Shown: positions 26,625-35,861, counted from the first letter of the stretch. The stretch is 64,000 nucleotides of DNA from Ktedonobacter racemifer DSM 44963 (GCF_000178855.1 NZ_ADVG01000002.1:2542001-2606000), one strand, 5' to 3'. The notes: generated by a model from the letters alone, not told the origin. Program-made: numbers and translations.

Positions 26625-27722
26625 TTATTTGTCCGCAGGAATGTCAGCAGGCGGCGTCAGCGTGCCGCTCTTGATCATCTGCGCGAACTCGTCGGCCTTG
26701 GCCTTGGCGTCGGCAGGAACATCGCTCGAAGGCGTCGCATACCCAACACCATCCTGCTTCAGGTCGAAGACGGGAGGAGTGTTGGTGTACTGGTTCTTCG
26801 AGAAGTTGACAATCGTGCTGTAGACAGCGGTATCAACGCGCTTGAGAGCGCTGGTGATGACATTGCTGTGCAGGTAACCCTGGTCAGCGTCGACACCAAT
26901 ACCATATACGCCCTTCTGGTTGGCAGCGTCCAGTGCGCCGATACCACAACCACCAGCGACCTGGAAGACGATGTCCGACTTATGCTGGTCGATCTGGGTC
27001 AGAGCCAGGTCTTTACACTTGGCAACGTTGGCGAAATCCTGGGAGAAGCCAACCACGACTTTGACCTGGGGATCAACCTTCTGCGCGCAGTACTTGTAGC
27101 CCGCGATGTAGTGGTTCACGGGGGGGATCGCCTGGCCACCAACCGCGCTAATGGTATTTGAACCGGAGAGCTTTGGCAGCTTGCTCTTGCCATCAAGCTC
27201 CATCTGGCCCGCCATCGCACCTACGAGACAACCCGCCTCCTGCTCTTTGAAGAAGAGCGGCGCAACGTTTGGCAGGTTGGTGCAGTCAAACTTACCTGGA
27301 GCCGTGGCACAGCCATCAATGATGGCGAACTTTTTGTTGGGGAACTGCTTGGCAACCTGGTAGATAGGGGTCTGCATCAGGAAGCCAACGGCGAAGACGA
27401 GGTCAGCAGCCTGGGCAGCCTGGGTCAGGTTTGAGACATAGTCGTTCTGTGATGTCGACTGGATGACACGCTCGTCGAAGTTCAACTCTTTCCTGGCTTT
27501 GGTATAACCAACATATGAGAGGTGGTTAAAACCATTGTCGTTCAGGCCGCCGATGTCGGTTACCAGGGAGACCTTGATGGGGGCAGCGGTGTTACCACTA
27601 TTAGAATTGTTACCACCATTTGAGCTACCACCACAAGCAGAGAGCACCATGGCTACGAGCGAGAGCAGCAGAGTAATCTGGACGAACCAGCCATACTTAC
27701 CACGCAAATACGGGCGACGCAT
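26625..27722 (-). CDS. BMP-family ABC transporter substrate-binding lipoprotein
   Basis: 365 residues from 'MRRPYLRGKYGWF'; an in-frame extension upstream has no SD. The signal peptide ends in a lipobox 'VLSAC' (Cys30) followed by a Gly/Asn/Ser linker. The domain has BMP/PnrA (Med) features: 'KVSLVTDIGGLNDNGFNHLSY', 'GFLMQTPIYQVAKQFPNKKFAIIDG', 'FKEQEAGCLVGAMAG', 'VFQVAGGCGIGALDAA' and 'GIGVDADQGYL'. Such proteins bind purine nucleosides or related ligands for an ABC importer. The permease and ATPase genes are not in the window, so it is an orphan here. Confidence 0.9.
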   Translation of the reverse strand: MRRPYLRGKYGWFVQITLLLSLVAMVLSACGGSSNGGNNSNSGNTAAPIKVSLVTDIGGLNDNGFNHLSYVGYTKARKELNFDERVIQSTSQNDYVSNLTQAAQAADLVFAVGFLMQTPIYQVAKQFPNKKFAIIDGCATAPGKFDCTNLPNVAPLFFKEQEAGCLVGAMAGQMELDGKSKLPKLSGSNTISAVGGQAIPPVNHYIAGYKYCAQKVDPQVKVVVGFSQDFANVAKCKDLALTQIDQHKSDIVFQVAGGCGIGALDAANQKGVYGIGVDADQGYLHSNVITSALKRVDTAVYSTIVNFSKNQYTNTPPVFDLKQDGVGYATPSSDVPADAKAKADEFAQMIKSGTLTPPADIPADK

Positions 27723-27969
27723 TCGATAGGGTCCTTTCTCCTCTATAGATAGAGAAATATATAAAAAATGTGAACATAGCAACCAGTTATCACAGGTGGC
27801 TTGTACGATCACAAAAATCGTCAAATATAGATCCACTGATATAGAACTGGTATTCCTCAGATTTTGAAGGGTGAAAAATGACCCGTACCAGGACATCTCT
27901 CCCCTGCTTATTTCCACACTCGCGCTCAGAAAGGACTCTGCTGGGAAATTGAGAACTGCGCCATACTTG

Positions 27970-28134
27970 GTAGGGACCAGCTTTAGCGCGTCCGAAGGCG
28001 ATTAATCGCCTGTGGGCGCAGCCCAAAACGTTCCCAAGCACATGTTGGCAGTAGTTGTCTGTTGCCCATAAAAGGCCCCGGCTAGCGCCGCACTGCCATG
28101 AATGGCATTCGGACGCGCTAAAGCTGGTCCCTAC
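27970..28134. mobile_element. MITE-like element with 27-bp perfect terminal inverted repeats
   Basis: Termini 27970-27996 and 28108-28134 are perfectly complementary over 27 bp (outer end GTAGGGACC, inner end GTCCGAA). The 111-bp interior has no coding frame but has small palindromes such as GGCGATTAATCGCC. Single partial relatives of the terminus occur at 57754-57787 and about 42657. I cannot see a clear target-site duplication. Confidence 0.65.
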
Positions 28135-28235
28135 AGGTCTGAGAGAGCATGGATGCTTTTTTACTGCCTGCCAGTTTCGTAGTATAGCATTCTTCTTGCT
28201 GTGAAGCAAAAAAATGCATCTTGAATCAGCACAAA

Positions 28236-28267
28236 AAAATGGCAGGGTTAAAAACCGCTGCCATTTT
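28236..28267 (-). terminator. Intrinsic terminator of the NYN-domain gene
   Basis: On the minus strand AAAATGGCAG and CTGCCATTTT pair around a 12-nt loop, with seven consecutive Ts, 22 bp past the stop. It is a textbook U-tract terminator, unlike most of the longer hairpins here. Confidence 0.85.
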
Positions 28268-28288
28268 AACATATTTTCTCTGGGATTA

Positions 28289-31090
28289 CTACGAGCGAAT
28301 TTCTTCGAGCAACGAGAGGTTGACAAAGAGATCGCAGCTCTGGCGCAGGGTGGCAGACATCGCCTCGTCAAAGGCCGCCACTTCAACGCGCACACCATGA
28401 TCGGAGCAGTAGTCGAGCATAGGCATAAAGTCACTGTCACCACTGACTAGCACAATGCAGTCGACCGCGCGCCCCTCAACCAGGCGTACGACATCCATAC
28501 ACAGGTCGAGGTCCAGGTCGGCCTTTTTCGCCCCGCTGGAGAAGGTCTTGTAGTTCTTAGTAGTAATGCGATAGCCCAGACCCTTCACGGCCTGCAAGAA
28601 CATCTGCTCATCACCGGCCTGGGGGCTGGTGGGACAATAGGCCTGTGCACGCACCAGGCGGCGATTACCGCGCAGAAAGTCCAGCAGCTTGCCAAAGTCA
28701 ACCGACATGCGCAGGGTACGCGCTGAGTAGAGCAGGTTGGCCACGTCGACGAAGACGCCTACGCGCTCGGTCGAGGGGAAAGGAGGCAGGGTGACCGAAA
28801 CATTGGTGGGAGCCTGCGCTTGACGGCGCATCTCTGTCACCAGGCGGTCTGACTGCAACTGCAAGGCCTGCACAATCGAGTTGGTAAAGTGATTAAACGC
28901 GGCGGCGCTGGGCATACCCTCCTGGCCACGACCCGAGCCGGGCGTTGAGACTGGGTAGGAAGGCGCACGCTGAGTCTCGGCGCGGGCAATGGTGCGCCCA
29001 TCGCGGCTCAAGACACTGCCACGGGCGGGCGAGGGATCAGGTCCCATAAATGGGCCGGGCAGATCGCCGCCATGATTCATCTGGTTGATCGTGTAGCCCG
29101 ACACGATGGAATATGCCATCCCTGAAGGAGACTGAGGCAATGGGCTCATTGGTGTCGCGAGTTCATTGTTCTGTCCACGCGCGGACGCGGTTGGCTGCGC
29201 GGGCGCGGTTGGTTGGGCTAGCGCGGTTGGCTGCGCTAGCGCTGGTGCGGGTGTTGGCTCTGAAGGCATCGGGGTAACCGGCACGCTCGTGCTACCTGTC
29301 GTAGGGCGATGGCGACGACGACGACGTGAAGATGCCGCCTTCTGCAATTCAGAATATTCCAGGGGTGGCAGGTCTTCAGGAGCGATCTCCTCGACGGCCG
29401 CCGCCAGGGTTGTATATGTTGGTGTATTATCCAAGTTTGGCGCTACAGGGGATGTTGCCATAGTGCTTGTCACTTCTTTCTGGCGCTCATGCCCCCGACG
29501 ACGCCCATTCTCTTTGGCGGGTGGCGTCGCTATTTCGGAGGCAGTAGAATCCTGATTAGCTTTCTTGATTGTCTGTCCTTCGCGACCCGCTGCGGTCTCC
29601 GCAGCTTTCGGCGCCACTTCTGGCTGGGCTTCGGCTTCAACCGCGCGGATCTCCGGGGTCTCTTTGGTCTCTTTTAAACTCTCTTCGGCACGCACGGCTG
29701 GGGCTGAAGGGGTCGTCCCGTTGGTGGCACTGGGCGCACCACTAGTGGCAGGCGCCGGCTTAGCCGCTGCTGCTTTTGAGGCAGAGGGACGGTCAAAGCG
29801 ATAACGACGCACGGGACGTGGCGGTGTGCTCTCAGCAGGCGCGGGCGCAGCTTCTGGCTGGGCCTCGGCTTCTGGCTGGGCCGGAGCCTCAGCCTCATTT
29901 GAGGCGGCTTTCTCCTTTTCGCGCTCCTCGCGCAGGTGGCGGGCGCTATGACGAGGGAAGCGAATGCGCGAGGCCGGGCGCAAGAGAGGTGAGACCGCTC
30001 GCTCTTTTACTGGCTGAGCGGCGCTCTCCTCTTCGCTCTTCTCTGACTCCACATTTTTCTTCTCTTCGCTCTCGCTCATGCTTGTAGGTACCTCTTCCGT
30101 CGTGCGCTCAGGCACTGTCTCCTGCGTATCAGCAGGACTAGAAATCGTCTCGTCCAAACGCTCAGGCTCGGCAACGGGAGTAGAGCCAGTCGCCTCTTCT
30201 CCTGCCACCATATCCTGGCTCTCTTCCTGCTCCTGCCCAGTCTGCGTACGCTCCACCTGGCGCTTTGCCAGGGGTGAAAGCAGCGCGAAGGCCTCTAGCT
30301 GCGACTCACGCAGCGAGGCATCAAAGCGCGCCTGGGCCTCGGCCTGGCGAAATTCTTCAATGAAAGAGGTAAAGGAACGAACCTCGTCTTCCTTTGACGC
30401 ATGTAGCGAGGCAAAGCTTTCCTGACCAAATGGAGACAATTTCTCCTCGATGGCCTGGACATCTACTTCAATCACCGTTGGGGGCTGGGATTCAGGCGTC
30501 TCGGCCTCGCTGGTGCCTACGGTGCCTACTACAGGCAACGGCTCCTGCTCAGGCGTCGTGGGTGCCTCCTGCGCCTGCTCTTCTGTCGCGCGCGGGGCTT
30601 CGACCGTCTCCTCTTGAGCGGGGATCTCCGCATCAGTCGGTTGCGTTACCTCGGCACGATTTGTGTCCGTTTCTGAGAGTGTCGGTAGCTCCTTCTGAGA
30701 GGTATCGGCAACGCTTTCGGCCTTCTCGGCAACGGGTGCAGCCTCTTCCTGCTCGTGTGCGGACGAGGCAGTGCTCAGCGCAGGGGATGGTGCAGATGCA
30801 GAAACCTCACTCGACGTGGGCAAAGATGCCTCAGTATCAGTGGAGGAAGATGCTACTGGAGTTGTAGGCTCTTCAGCCTGCTGCTGAGCCTCCTCCTCCT
30901 CAACATGCTGCTCCTGAGAAACAGTGTCAGCAACGACAGGAAAGGAGGGACCTGTCGCAGCCTCGGCCTCAGAAGAAGTGGCGGTTTCAGATGCGGTCGA
31001 CTCAACCGTTGAGTTGGGGTCTGACGGATGCTCTACAATGTTCGCATCAACGTCATTGTGATCATCAGAATGAGAATGTTTTGTTGCCAC
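28289..31090 (-). CDS. NYN-domain (LabA/DUF88-like) putative ribonuclease with a ~770-residue disordered N-terminus
   Basis: 933 residues. Only residues 775-933 are a recognisable domain: 'ERVGVFVDVANLLYSA' (Asp782), 'KKADLDLDLCMDVVRL', 'DCIVLVSGDSDFMPML', the acidic residues of NYN/PIN-like nucleases that cut RNA with a metal ion. The first 770 residues are Glu/Ala/Pro/Thr/Ser-rich and predicted disordered, with short basic islands ('RIRFPRHSARH', 'VRRYRFDR', 'GRRRGHERQ', 'SRRRRRHRP') and a repeat 'ALAQPTALAQPTAPAQPTAS'. This layout recalls the RNA-binding scaffold tail of RNase E, but at the other end. Function inferred; domain call firm. Confidence 0.75.
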   Translation of the reverse strand: MATKHSHSDDHNDVDANIVEHPSDPNSTVESTASETATSSEAEAATGPSFPVVADTVSQEQHVEEEEAQQQAEEPTTPVASSSTDTEASLPTSSEVSASAPSPALSTASSAHEQEEAAPVAEKAESVADTSQKELPTLSETDTNRAEVTQPTDAEIPAQEETVEAPRATEEQAQEAPTTPEQEPLPVVGTVGTSEAETPESQPPTVIEVDVQAIEEKLSPFGQESFASLHASKEDEVRSFTSFIEEFRQAEAQARFDASLRESQLEAFALLSPLAKRQVERTQTGQEQEESQDMVAGEEATGSTPVAEPERLDETISSPADTQETVPERTTEEVPTSMSESEEKKNVESEKSEEESAAQPVKERAVSPLLRPASRIRFPRHSARHLREEREKEKAASNEAEAPAQPEAEAQPEAAPAPAESTPPRPVRRYRFDRPSASKAAAAKPAPATSGAPSATNGTTPSAPAVRAEESLKETKETPEIRAVEAEAQPEVAPKAAETAAGREGQTIKKANQDSTASEIATPPAKENGRRRGHERQKEVTSTMATSPVAPNLDNTPTYTTLAAAVEEIAPEDLPPLEYSELQKAASSRRRRRHRPTTGSTSVPVTPMPSEPTPAPALAQPTALAQPTAPAQPTASARGQNNELATPMSPLPQSPSGMAYSIVSGYTINQMNHGGDLPGPFMGPDPSPARGSVLSRDGRTIARAETQRAPSYPVSTPGSGRGQEGMPSAAAFNHFTNSIVQALQLQSDRLVTEMRRQAQAPTNVSVTLPPFPSTERVGVFVDVANLLYSARTLRMSVDFGKLLDFLRGNRRLVRAQAYCPTSPQAGDEQMFLQAVKGLGYRITTKNYKTFSSGAKKADLDLDLCMDVVRLVEGRAVDCIVLVSGDSDFMPMLDYCSDHGVRVEVAAFDEAMSATLRQSCDLFVNLSLLEEIRS

Positions 31091-31338
31091 TAAGATCTCC
31101 AGTCTCAGTCACTACGGACAGAGCACAGGGAATCATCATAGGAAGCACGACCGAGGGATGTGGGCGAAACACTGCACGATGGCTTCTAATGGGAAGGCCA
31201 GATAAGCCTATCAGCCCTGAGGCAGATGCTTATCAACAAAGGCCTCTAGAAGTATATCAATCAGATGCAGTTTCACAACCTACCTGGTGCGTCATCAGCA
31301 TTTATGCGATTGTGCGTAAGCGAATATACTACCTATTT

Positions 31339-31423
31339 GAAAACCTGAGCGTGTGAGCGCTAGTCACCCCCATTCGGGGGCAGGCGCGAGTGGCGCTGTA
31401 CCCCGCATGGGGAGTTGGTTTTC
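31339..31423 (-). repeat. Three-way-junction repeat, copy D (reverse orientation)
   Basis: Closing stem GAAAACC (31339-31345)/GGTTTTC (31417-31423). Read on the minus strand it has the same order of parts as copies A-C, with CCCC-ATGC-GGGG and CCCCC-GAAT-GGGGG hairpins and GACTAGCGCT. It sits 250 bp upstream of the NYN gene start. The rest of 31091-31639 shows no gene. Confidence 0.65.
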
Positions 31424-31639
31424 GCATAAGAAGGTACCAGGGCGAAGTGAAGATCTTTTCTGATGAATCATCGTAGTCAAGTCTCCGCCCTCCATCAACT
31501 CTTAGCAGTCCTGCCCTATGGAATGATGTTTTACGAACAAAGCACGCAGGCCTTCACCATAGGTGTACATAGCCTCGTGTTATACACGCATGTGTTCTCT
31601 GTACTCTAATCCGATCTCGCAAAGTCTATGCCGTTAGAA

Positions 31640-32443
31640 TCATTCGTGTTTTATGCCCTCATTGAGAGGCGAAACGCTCGAGGGCAAGGGACGAGGGTTC
31701 GATTGAACGTTTTTGTCCGTCCCCGTGTTCAAGGTTGTATAAGGTATCGAATGACGCTGTTCGGGTTTACTGGTATCGTTTTGCTCATGAGATTGCTGTC
31801 GGGACGATTGCGCGACCTGAGCATGTGCGGACCGGCGAACAGACAGCCAGACCGCGAGCATCCGCTCTATAGCGGTTACATTTGAGAGTACCGCGAGCAG
31901 GGCCAGCGCCCAGATACCAGTACCAGTAATAAGACCTAAAGCCAGTAGGATGACACGTTCCGGGCGAGCCAGAAGTCCGACCTTGCACTCGATGCCCAGG
32001 CCTTCGGCGCGCGCTTTTGTGTAACTGACCATCAGCGATCCGACAACAGAAACAAAAATCAGAGTCACCATCCAGCCTTGCTCAAAGGGAGCAGGCCAGA
32101 CCACGTCATGTACATTGGGATGCTGTAACGCATAGATGAGCAATCCCAAGAGAATGATACTCTCTGAATAGCGGTCGATGGTCGAATCGAGAAAAGCGCC
32201 AAAGGTGGTCGCGGCATTTTGGACGCGAGCCATTGCCCCGTCAAACATGTCAAAAATGCCCGCAAACAGCACCAGCCATCCCCCAAGTACCAGTGATCCC
32301 TGCGCAATGACTACTGCGGTAAGAATGCTCAGCACTAGTCCAATGCCAGTCAACATATTGGGGGTGACACCCGAGCGGGCCAGGGGTTGTACGATGTACA
32401 TTACCAGTTGCCTGGCTCGTTGCTGTATGCGCCTACTAAACAT
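31640..32443 (-). CDS. CDP-alcohol phosphatidyltransferase
   Basis: 267 residues with the full family motif D-x2-D-G-x2-A-R-x8-G-x3-D-x3-D: D65, D68, G69, A72, R73, G82, D86, D90. About six membrane helices lie in the first 190 residues. It joins an alcohol (inositol phosphate, glycerol phosphate or similar) to CDP-diacylglycerol at the membrane. Length and the 'GVTPNMLTGIGLVLS' start suggest the PgsA/PIP-synthase branch. The last 70 residues are hydrophilic and Ser/Gln/Pro-rich, with no domain. The gene is not linked to other lipid genes. Confidence 0.88.
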   Translation of the reverse strand: MFSRRIQQRARQLVMYIVQPLARSGVTPNMLTGIGLVLSILTAVVIAQGSLVLGGWLVLFAGIFDMFDGAMARVQNAATTFGAFLDSTIDRYSESIILLGLLIYALQHPNVHDVVWPAPFEQGWMVTLIFVSVVGSLMVSYTKARAEGLGIECKVGLLARPERVILLALGLITGTGIWALALLAVLSNVTAIERMLAVWLSVRRSAHAQVAQSSRQQSHEQNDTSKPEQRHSIPYTTLNTGTDKNVQSNPRPLPSSVSPLNEGIKHE

Positions 32444-32770
32444 ATATCTATTGTATCATACTTCGCCCCGATGGGACTAGCTCTTTTTGGTAGAAGATGG
32501 GCTTTCGCTAAAAAATGGTTGTCAAGCAGACAAATTTCCTATGCAGCATAGCTGGGGAGAACCTGGCTAGCAGCCATGGCTGACAGGTTCCGCGCTTCCT
32601 CGTTTCGGCCAGGTGCATAGAGGGAAGAAATCCGCTCCTTCATATCTTGTTTAACCACCAAAAAGTCTTAGGAGAAAAGTTTGTACCTCTGTGGACAGGG
32701 CAGTTCTATAGCAACAGTCAATAAGCGGCTTATTATAGCAGAAACTTGGGAGCAGTACCAGTAGTTAAGG

Positions 32771-32831
32771 ATAAGGGGTGTAGGCAGAGAAAAGGGCGTT
32801 CTCTGCCCTTTTCTCTGCCTACACCCCTTAT
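32771..32831 (-). terminator. Long hairpin after the PHP gene
   Basis: 27-bp perfect arms (32771-32797 and 32805-32831), 7-nt loop, 8 bp past the PHP stop codon on the minus strand. The rest of the 32444-32839 gap shows no gene. Confidence 0.8.
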
Positions 32832-32839
32832 TTATTATT

Positions 32840-33703
32840 CTAGGCGATTTGCGCGATATCGGTATTGATGCGCTCGCGACGGGCCTCACGCCCTTGCTTG
32901 CTCACCAGGTAGCGTACCCATTGCGCGTACGCCCCTACATTCCAGAGCTTGCCGCCAGGGGCCGTCTGACCCGCCAGGATCATCGTGCGCAGGTCGGTCG
33001 CGTTCTCTCCCTCAAACCAGGTTACGCCGCTAGCGATGGCGCTCAAGGAGTGCGCGTCGCTATTGCCCAGTTCGGGCAGGCCATAGCGCTGGCGATTGAT
33101 GCTCATAGCGACGCCATTGGCATAGATGCCACAAAAGCTGGCGTTCCAGGTCTCCGCGCCGTCGAACCAGACGTCTTGCGCGGCGTGGATGCGATCCATG
33201 ACGGTACGCTGACAGCTATGGCGGAAGAAGCGATGCAGGGGGTGCGCAATAATTGCCAGGCCACCCTGTTCGTGAATTAGATCGATGCTCCGCTCCATGC
33301 TCAAACCAGCGGGAACGCGCTTCTCGATAAAGAGGCCCAGCAGGTGCCCCTCTTTCGTGGTCACCTCTTCGCCAACAATAAAGTCGAAGCGGTATGATCC
33401 CTCGCGCCAGAGGTCACGTGCACGCAACGATCCCTCAATCACATCATGATCGGTGATCGCGATGACATCCAGATCGGTGTTATGCTCGACATGTTGGAGG
33501 ATCTGCTCAATCGTTGCGCTACCATCGCTATAAGTACTATGCATGTGGACGTCGGCTTTGCCATGTTTGCCAGCGGCTTGCGCCTGCTGCAATGTCATTT
33601 GTTTGCGGCGCGCCAGCTCTGCGGTCCCAAGCGAGGCGATCGTGTTGCTATTAAGTGCTTTGCTCTCATTGCCAGTGCCATTGTAACCATCACGAGTAAC
33701 CAT
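32840..33703 (-). CDS. PHP-domain phosphoesterase
   Basis: 287 residues. The four PHP motifs are visible: 'DVHMHSTYSDG' (H53, H55), 'IAITDHD' (about 82-86), 'GEEVTTKEGHLLGLF' with His, and 'IIAHPLHRFF' plus 'GNSDAHSLSAI'. The family hydrolyses phosphoesters with a trinuclear metal site; homologues include nucleotide 3',5'-phosphatases and histidinol-phosphatase-like enzymes. The N-terminal 45 residues are not part of the domain and may be an extension or mis-assigned; an internal start at 'MTLQQAQAAG' is possible. Substrate unknown. Confidence 0.82.
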   Translation of the reverse strand: MVTRDGYNGTGNESKALNSNTIASLGTAELARRKQMTLQQAQAAGKHGKADVHMHSTYSDGSATIEQILQHVEHNTDLDVIAITDHDVIEGSLRARDLWREGSYRFDFIVGEEVTTKEGHLLGLFIEKRVPAGLSMERSIDLIHEQGGLAIIAHPLHRFFRHSCQRTVMDRIHAAQDVWFDGAETWNASFCGIYANGVAMSINRQRYGLPELGNSDAHSLSAIASGVTWFEGENATDLRTMILAGQTAPGGKLWNVGAYAQWVRYLVSKQGREARRERINTDIAQIA

Positions 33704-33978
33704 GTAGCTCCTTCTATACCTTTCGTATCACAAGTGCATACGTACCGACTATTTCACTACAGACAATACCATGAATGCGTTAAGTTTCCCTCTTAAGGCA
33801 AGGTAAAATGCGCAAAGTTTTTGTAATACTTTGTAATACTCAGGTAATTTTTGTTAAAAAAATTACCTCTTCTGCACATACTCAACCTCGGAAAAAGCTC
33901 TGGGAAACGCACGTTATGCCGAAGCAAGGGTGGCATATCTGTATGATGTTGTCGAAACGTAGAGTTTTTTAAATGCAT

Positions 33979-34380
33979 CTAGTCATTCATGCTCGCGTCA
34001 GCCTCGATGAGAGCGCTCCCTACGGGAAGAACCTCTAGAATCTGAGAGGGATCTACTAACCGTCCCAGGCGCTCAAGACACTGCTGAAAACGCGAGTGAT
34101 TTAAAGAACAATACACCTGGCGCCCCGTACGGCGCGTCTGAATGAGGCCCGCACGACGCAGTTTACGCAGATGCCATGAGACCAATGGCTGACTAATGTT
34201 GAGCATTGCGGTCAGATCGGTCACCGAAATCTCAGGCTGGCGGGCCAGGTGATAGACGATGGTGAGTCGAGCGACGCCACCCAGAGCTTTCGTCATCATT
34301 TTTAGATCGCGCCAGTCTTCCATAAACTGCCTATCGCTCTCCAGAGAAGTTGCTTCTCTTTCATCAACACTTACGATCAA
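33979..34380 (-). CDS. ArsR/SmtB-family transcriptional regulator
   Basis: 133 residues with a winged helix: 'MMTKALGGVARLTIVYHLARQPEISVTDLTAMLNISQPLVSWHLRKLRRAGLIQTRRTGRQVYCSLN'. 'SQPLVSWHLRKL' is the recognition helix. There is no Cys pair near the wing or an obvious metal site, so it may sense something other than metals. A 12-bp ATAAAGCTTTAT palindrome at 34434-34445, 54 bp before the start, fits autoregulation. The divergent LLM oxidoreductase gene begins 293 bp away and could be a target. The C-terminal tail is acidic. Confidence 0.87.
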   Translation of the reverse strand: MIVSVDEREATSLESDRQFMEDWRDLKMMTKALGGVARLTIVYHLARQPEISVTDLTAMLNISQPLVSWHLRKLRRAGLIQTRRTGRQVYCSLNHSRFQQCLERLGRLVDPSQILEVLPVGSALIEADASMND

Positions 34381-34433
34381 CTAGCTCTCCTCCTAAACTA
34401 TATTATCGGCTAGGAGAGGTCCAGCCTTAACAT

Positions 34434-34445
34434 ATAAAGCTTTAT
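34434..34445. promoter_or_regulatory. Candidate ArsR operator
   Basis: Perfect palindrome ATAAAGCTTTAT within an AT-rich stretch (34428-34460), between divergent arsR-like and LLM genes. ArsR/SmtB sites are often AT-rich dyads of this kind. Inference only. Confidence 0.45.
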
Positions 34446-34555
34446 TTATATTTTATCTATCTCTCTCCCACATGTCAAGGCATCTATCAACATTTCTTTA
34501 TGTATCAACAAGGGATTTCTCTGTTTTATGCCCTGGGCTGCCGAAAAAATAAGTT

Positions 34556-34595
34556 GGGGACACACCAGTCCCCGGCAGGAGGGAGACCCTCCTGC
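34556..34595. repeat. Double-hairpin REP-like repeat, copy 1
   Basis: GGGGAC/GTCCCC (34556-34573) followed at once by GCAGGAGGG/CCCTCCTGC (34575-34595). A similar unit lies at 38303-38345. Confidence 0.5.
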
Positions 34596-34672
34596 ACCTC
34601 CCCTTTCTCATTCGCACAATGGCTGCTCTTGCTGCTAGAATGAATATATATTCTGATAGAAGGAGTATCTTC

Positions 34673-35581
34673 ATGAAAATAGGTGTAGCACTTCCTATCG
34701 CCGAGCGCGAAGGGCAGCAGGTAGAGTACGACGAGATCCGCGCCCTGGCGCTCCAGGCAGAGGACGAGGGGCTGGATTCAATCTGGTTCTATGATCATTT
34801 GCTCTTCCGCTCACAGGGAGAACCTACGCGTGGCATCTGGGAATGTTGGACACTTTTGAGCGCGCTGGCCGAGGCGACAAAGCGTGTCGAATTAGGTACT
34901 TTAGTCCTATGCACCGCTTTTCGTAATCCCGCGTTGCTGGCGAAGATGGCGGTGACGCTTGATGCTATCAGCAGAGGCCGCCTGATTCTGGGGCTGGGCG
35001 CAGGCTGGCATCAGCCTGAGTTCGATGCCTTTGGCCTTCCTTTTGACCACCTGGCGGGTCGCTTCGAGGAGGCGCTCAACATTATTGTTCCGCTGGTGCG
35101 CGAGGGGAAGGTCGATTTCGAGGGTCAGTACTATAGCGCCAAAGAGTGCGAGATGGCGCCCGGAAATATTCGCGCCGGTGGGCCGCCTATTTTGATCGGC
35201 GCCTCGCGGCCGCGTATGCTGGAGCTTACGGCGCGTCACGCTGATCTCTGGAATACTTGCTGGCTGGGCCCTGTGGCAGCCCTTGCTCCACGTCTGGCAC
35301 CTCTTGAGGAGGCTCGCCAGAAGGTGGGACGTGAGGCTGGCAAGCCAGGGGTGACCGTTGGCGTGTTCGTCCATATTCTGGCGGCAGGGGAAAAGGTTCC
35401 GGCCGAAGTTGATCGTGAACGCGTTATTGTGGGCACGGTTGAGGAGGTTGGACAGGCCCTGTACGACTATCAGCAGGCGGGCGCGGTTCATTTGATCTGC
35501 GCGCTGCGTGAGAATACCAGCCAGGCATACACCCGGTTGGCCCAGGCCGCGCAATACTGCCGCAAGCTACAAGCTCAGTAA
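34673..35581 (+). CDS. LLM-class (F420-dependent-type) oxidoreductase
   Basis: 302 residues from 'MKIGVALP', chosen for the GAAGGAG upstream. TIM-barrel luciferase-like monooxygenase fold: 'EDEGLDSIWFYDHLLF', 'KRVELGTLVLCTAFRNPALLAKMAVTLDAISRGRLILGLGAGWHQPEFDAFG', 'LRMLELTARHADLWN'-like strand and 'VIVGTVEEVGQALYDY'. These enzymes use reduced F420 or FMN; the 'GWHQPEF' motif is common in the F420 branch but does not prove it. Start of gene at 34673 rather than an upstream ATG without SD. Substrate unknown. Confidence 0.85.
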   Translation: MKIGVALPIAEREGQQVEYDEIRALALQAEDEGLDSIWFYDHLLFRSQGEPTRGIWECWTLLSALAEATKRVELGTLVLCTAFRNPALLAKMAVTLDAISRGRLILGLGAGWHQPEFDAFGLPFDHLAGRFEEALNIIVPLVREGKVDFEGQYYSAKECEMAPGNIRAGGPPILIGASRPRMLELTARHADLWNTCWLGPVAALAPRLAPLEEARQKVGREAGKPGVTVGVFVHILAAGEKVPAEVDRERVIVGTVEEVGQALYDYQQAGAVHLICALRENTSQAYTRLAQAAQYCRKLQAQ

Positions 35582-35599
35582 AGCCTCGATAACGACAAA

Positions 35600-35627
35600 A
35601 AACCCGCTTCTTGTAAGAAGCGGGTTT
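35600..35627 (-). terminator. Terminator of tRNA-Lys
   Basis: AAACCCGCTTCTT/AAGAAGCGGGTTT around a minimal loop; on the minus strand a T-run follows. It starts 2 bp beyond the tRNA CCA end. Confidence 0.8.
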
Positions 35628-35629
35628 CC

Positions 35630-35704
35630 TGGTGGGTGACCAGGGAGTCGAACCCTGAACCTGTCGATTAAGAGTCGAATGCTCTGCCATTGAGCTAGTC
35701 ACCC
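35630..35704 (-). tRNA. tRNA-Lys(CUU)
   Basis: 75 nt on the minus strand including an encoded CCA. Acceptor GGGTGAC/GTCACCC, D-arm with 'GCTCAATGGCAGAGC', anticodon loop CTCTTAA giving CUU, T-arm 'GGTTCGACTCC'. The anticodon stem has one outer T-C mismatch. An intrinsic terminator follows directly. Confidence 0.93.
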
Positions 35705-35768
35705 GTGCGACGCCATTAATACTACCACAGGTCATATACGAAGTCAAGCATTCTGCCAATGAATTTTT

Positions 35769-35844
35769 CCGCTTGGGAAAAAAAGAGATATGCCTGGCTG
35801 GTGGGCTGTGCCCACCAGCCAGGCATATCTCTTTTTTCAAGCGG
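35769..35844 (-). terminator. Long hairpin after the histidine kinase gene
   Basis: A 28-bp perfect stem (35779-35806/35810-35837) with a 3-nt loop, plus a further CCGCTTG/CAAGCGG (7 bp) across a 3-nt bulge. Six to seven As/Ts at the stem base provide a U-tract in both directions. It lies 17 bp past the kinase stop. Confidence 0.82.
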
Positions 35845-35861
35845 CACCCGATTCTGCTCTG

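Noticed and set aside
29166..30867. Several long frames on the plus strand opposite the NYN-domain gene
   Set aside because: They are antisense shadows of the GC-rich, Glu/Ala/Pro-coding region.
33793..33978. A 61-codon minus frame next to the ArsR gene
   Set aside because: AT-rich spacer sequence without SD or recognisable composition.
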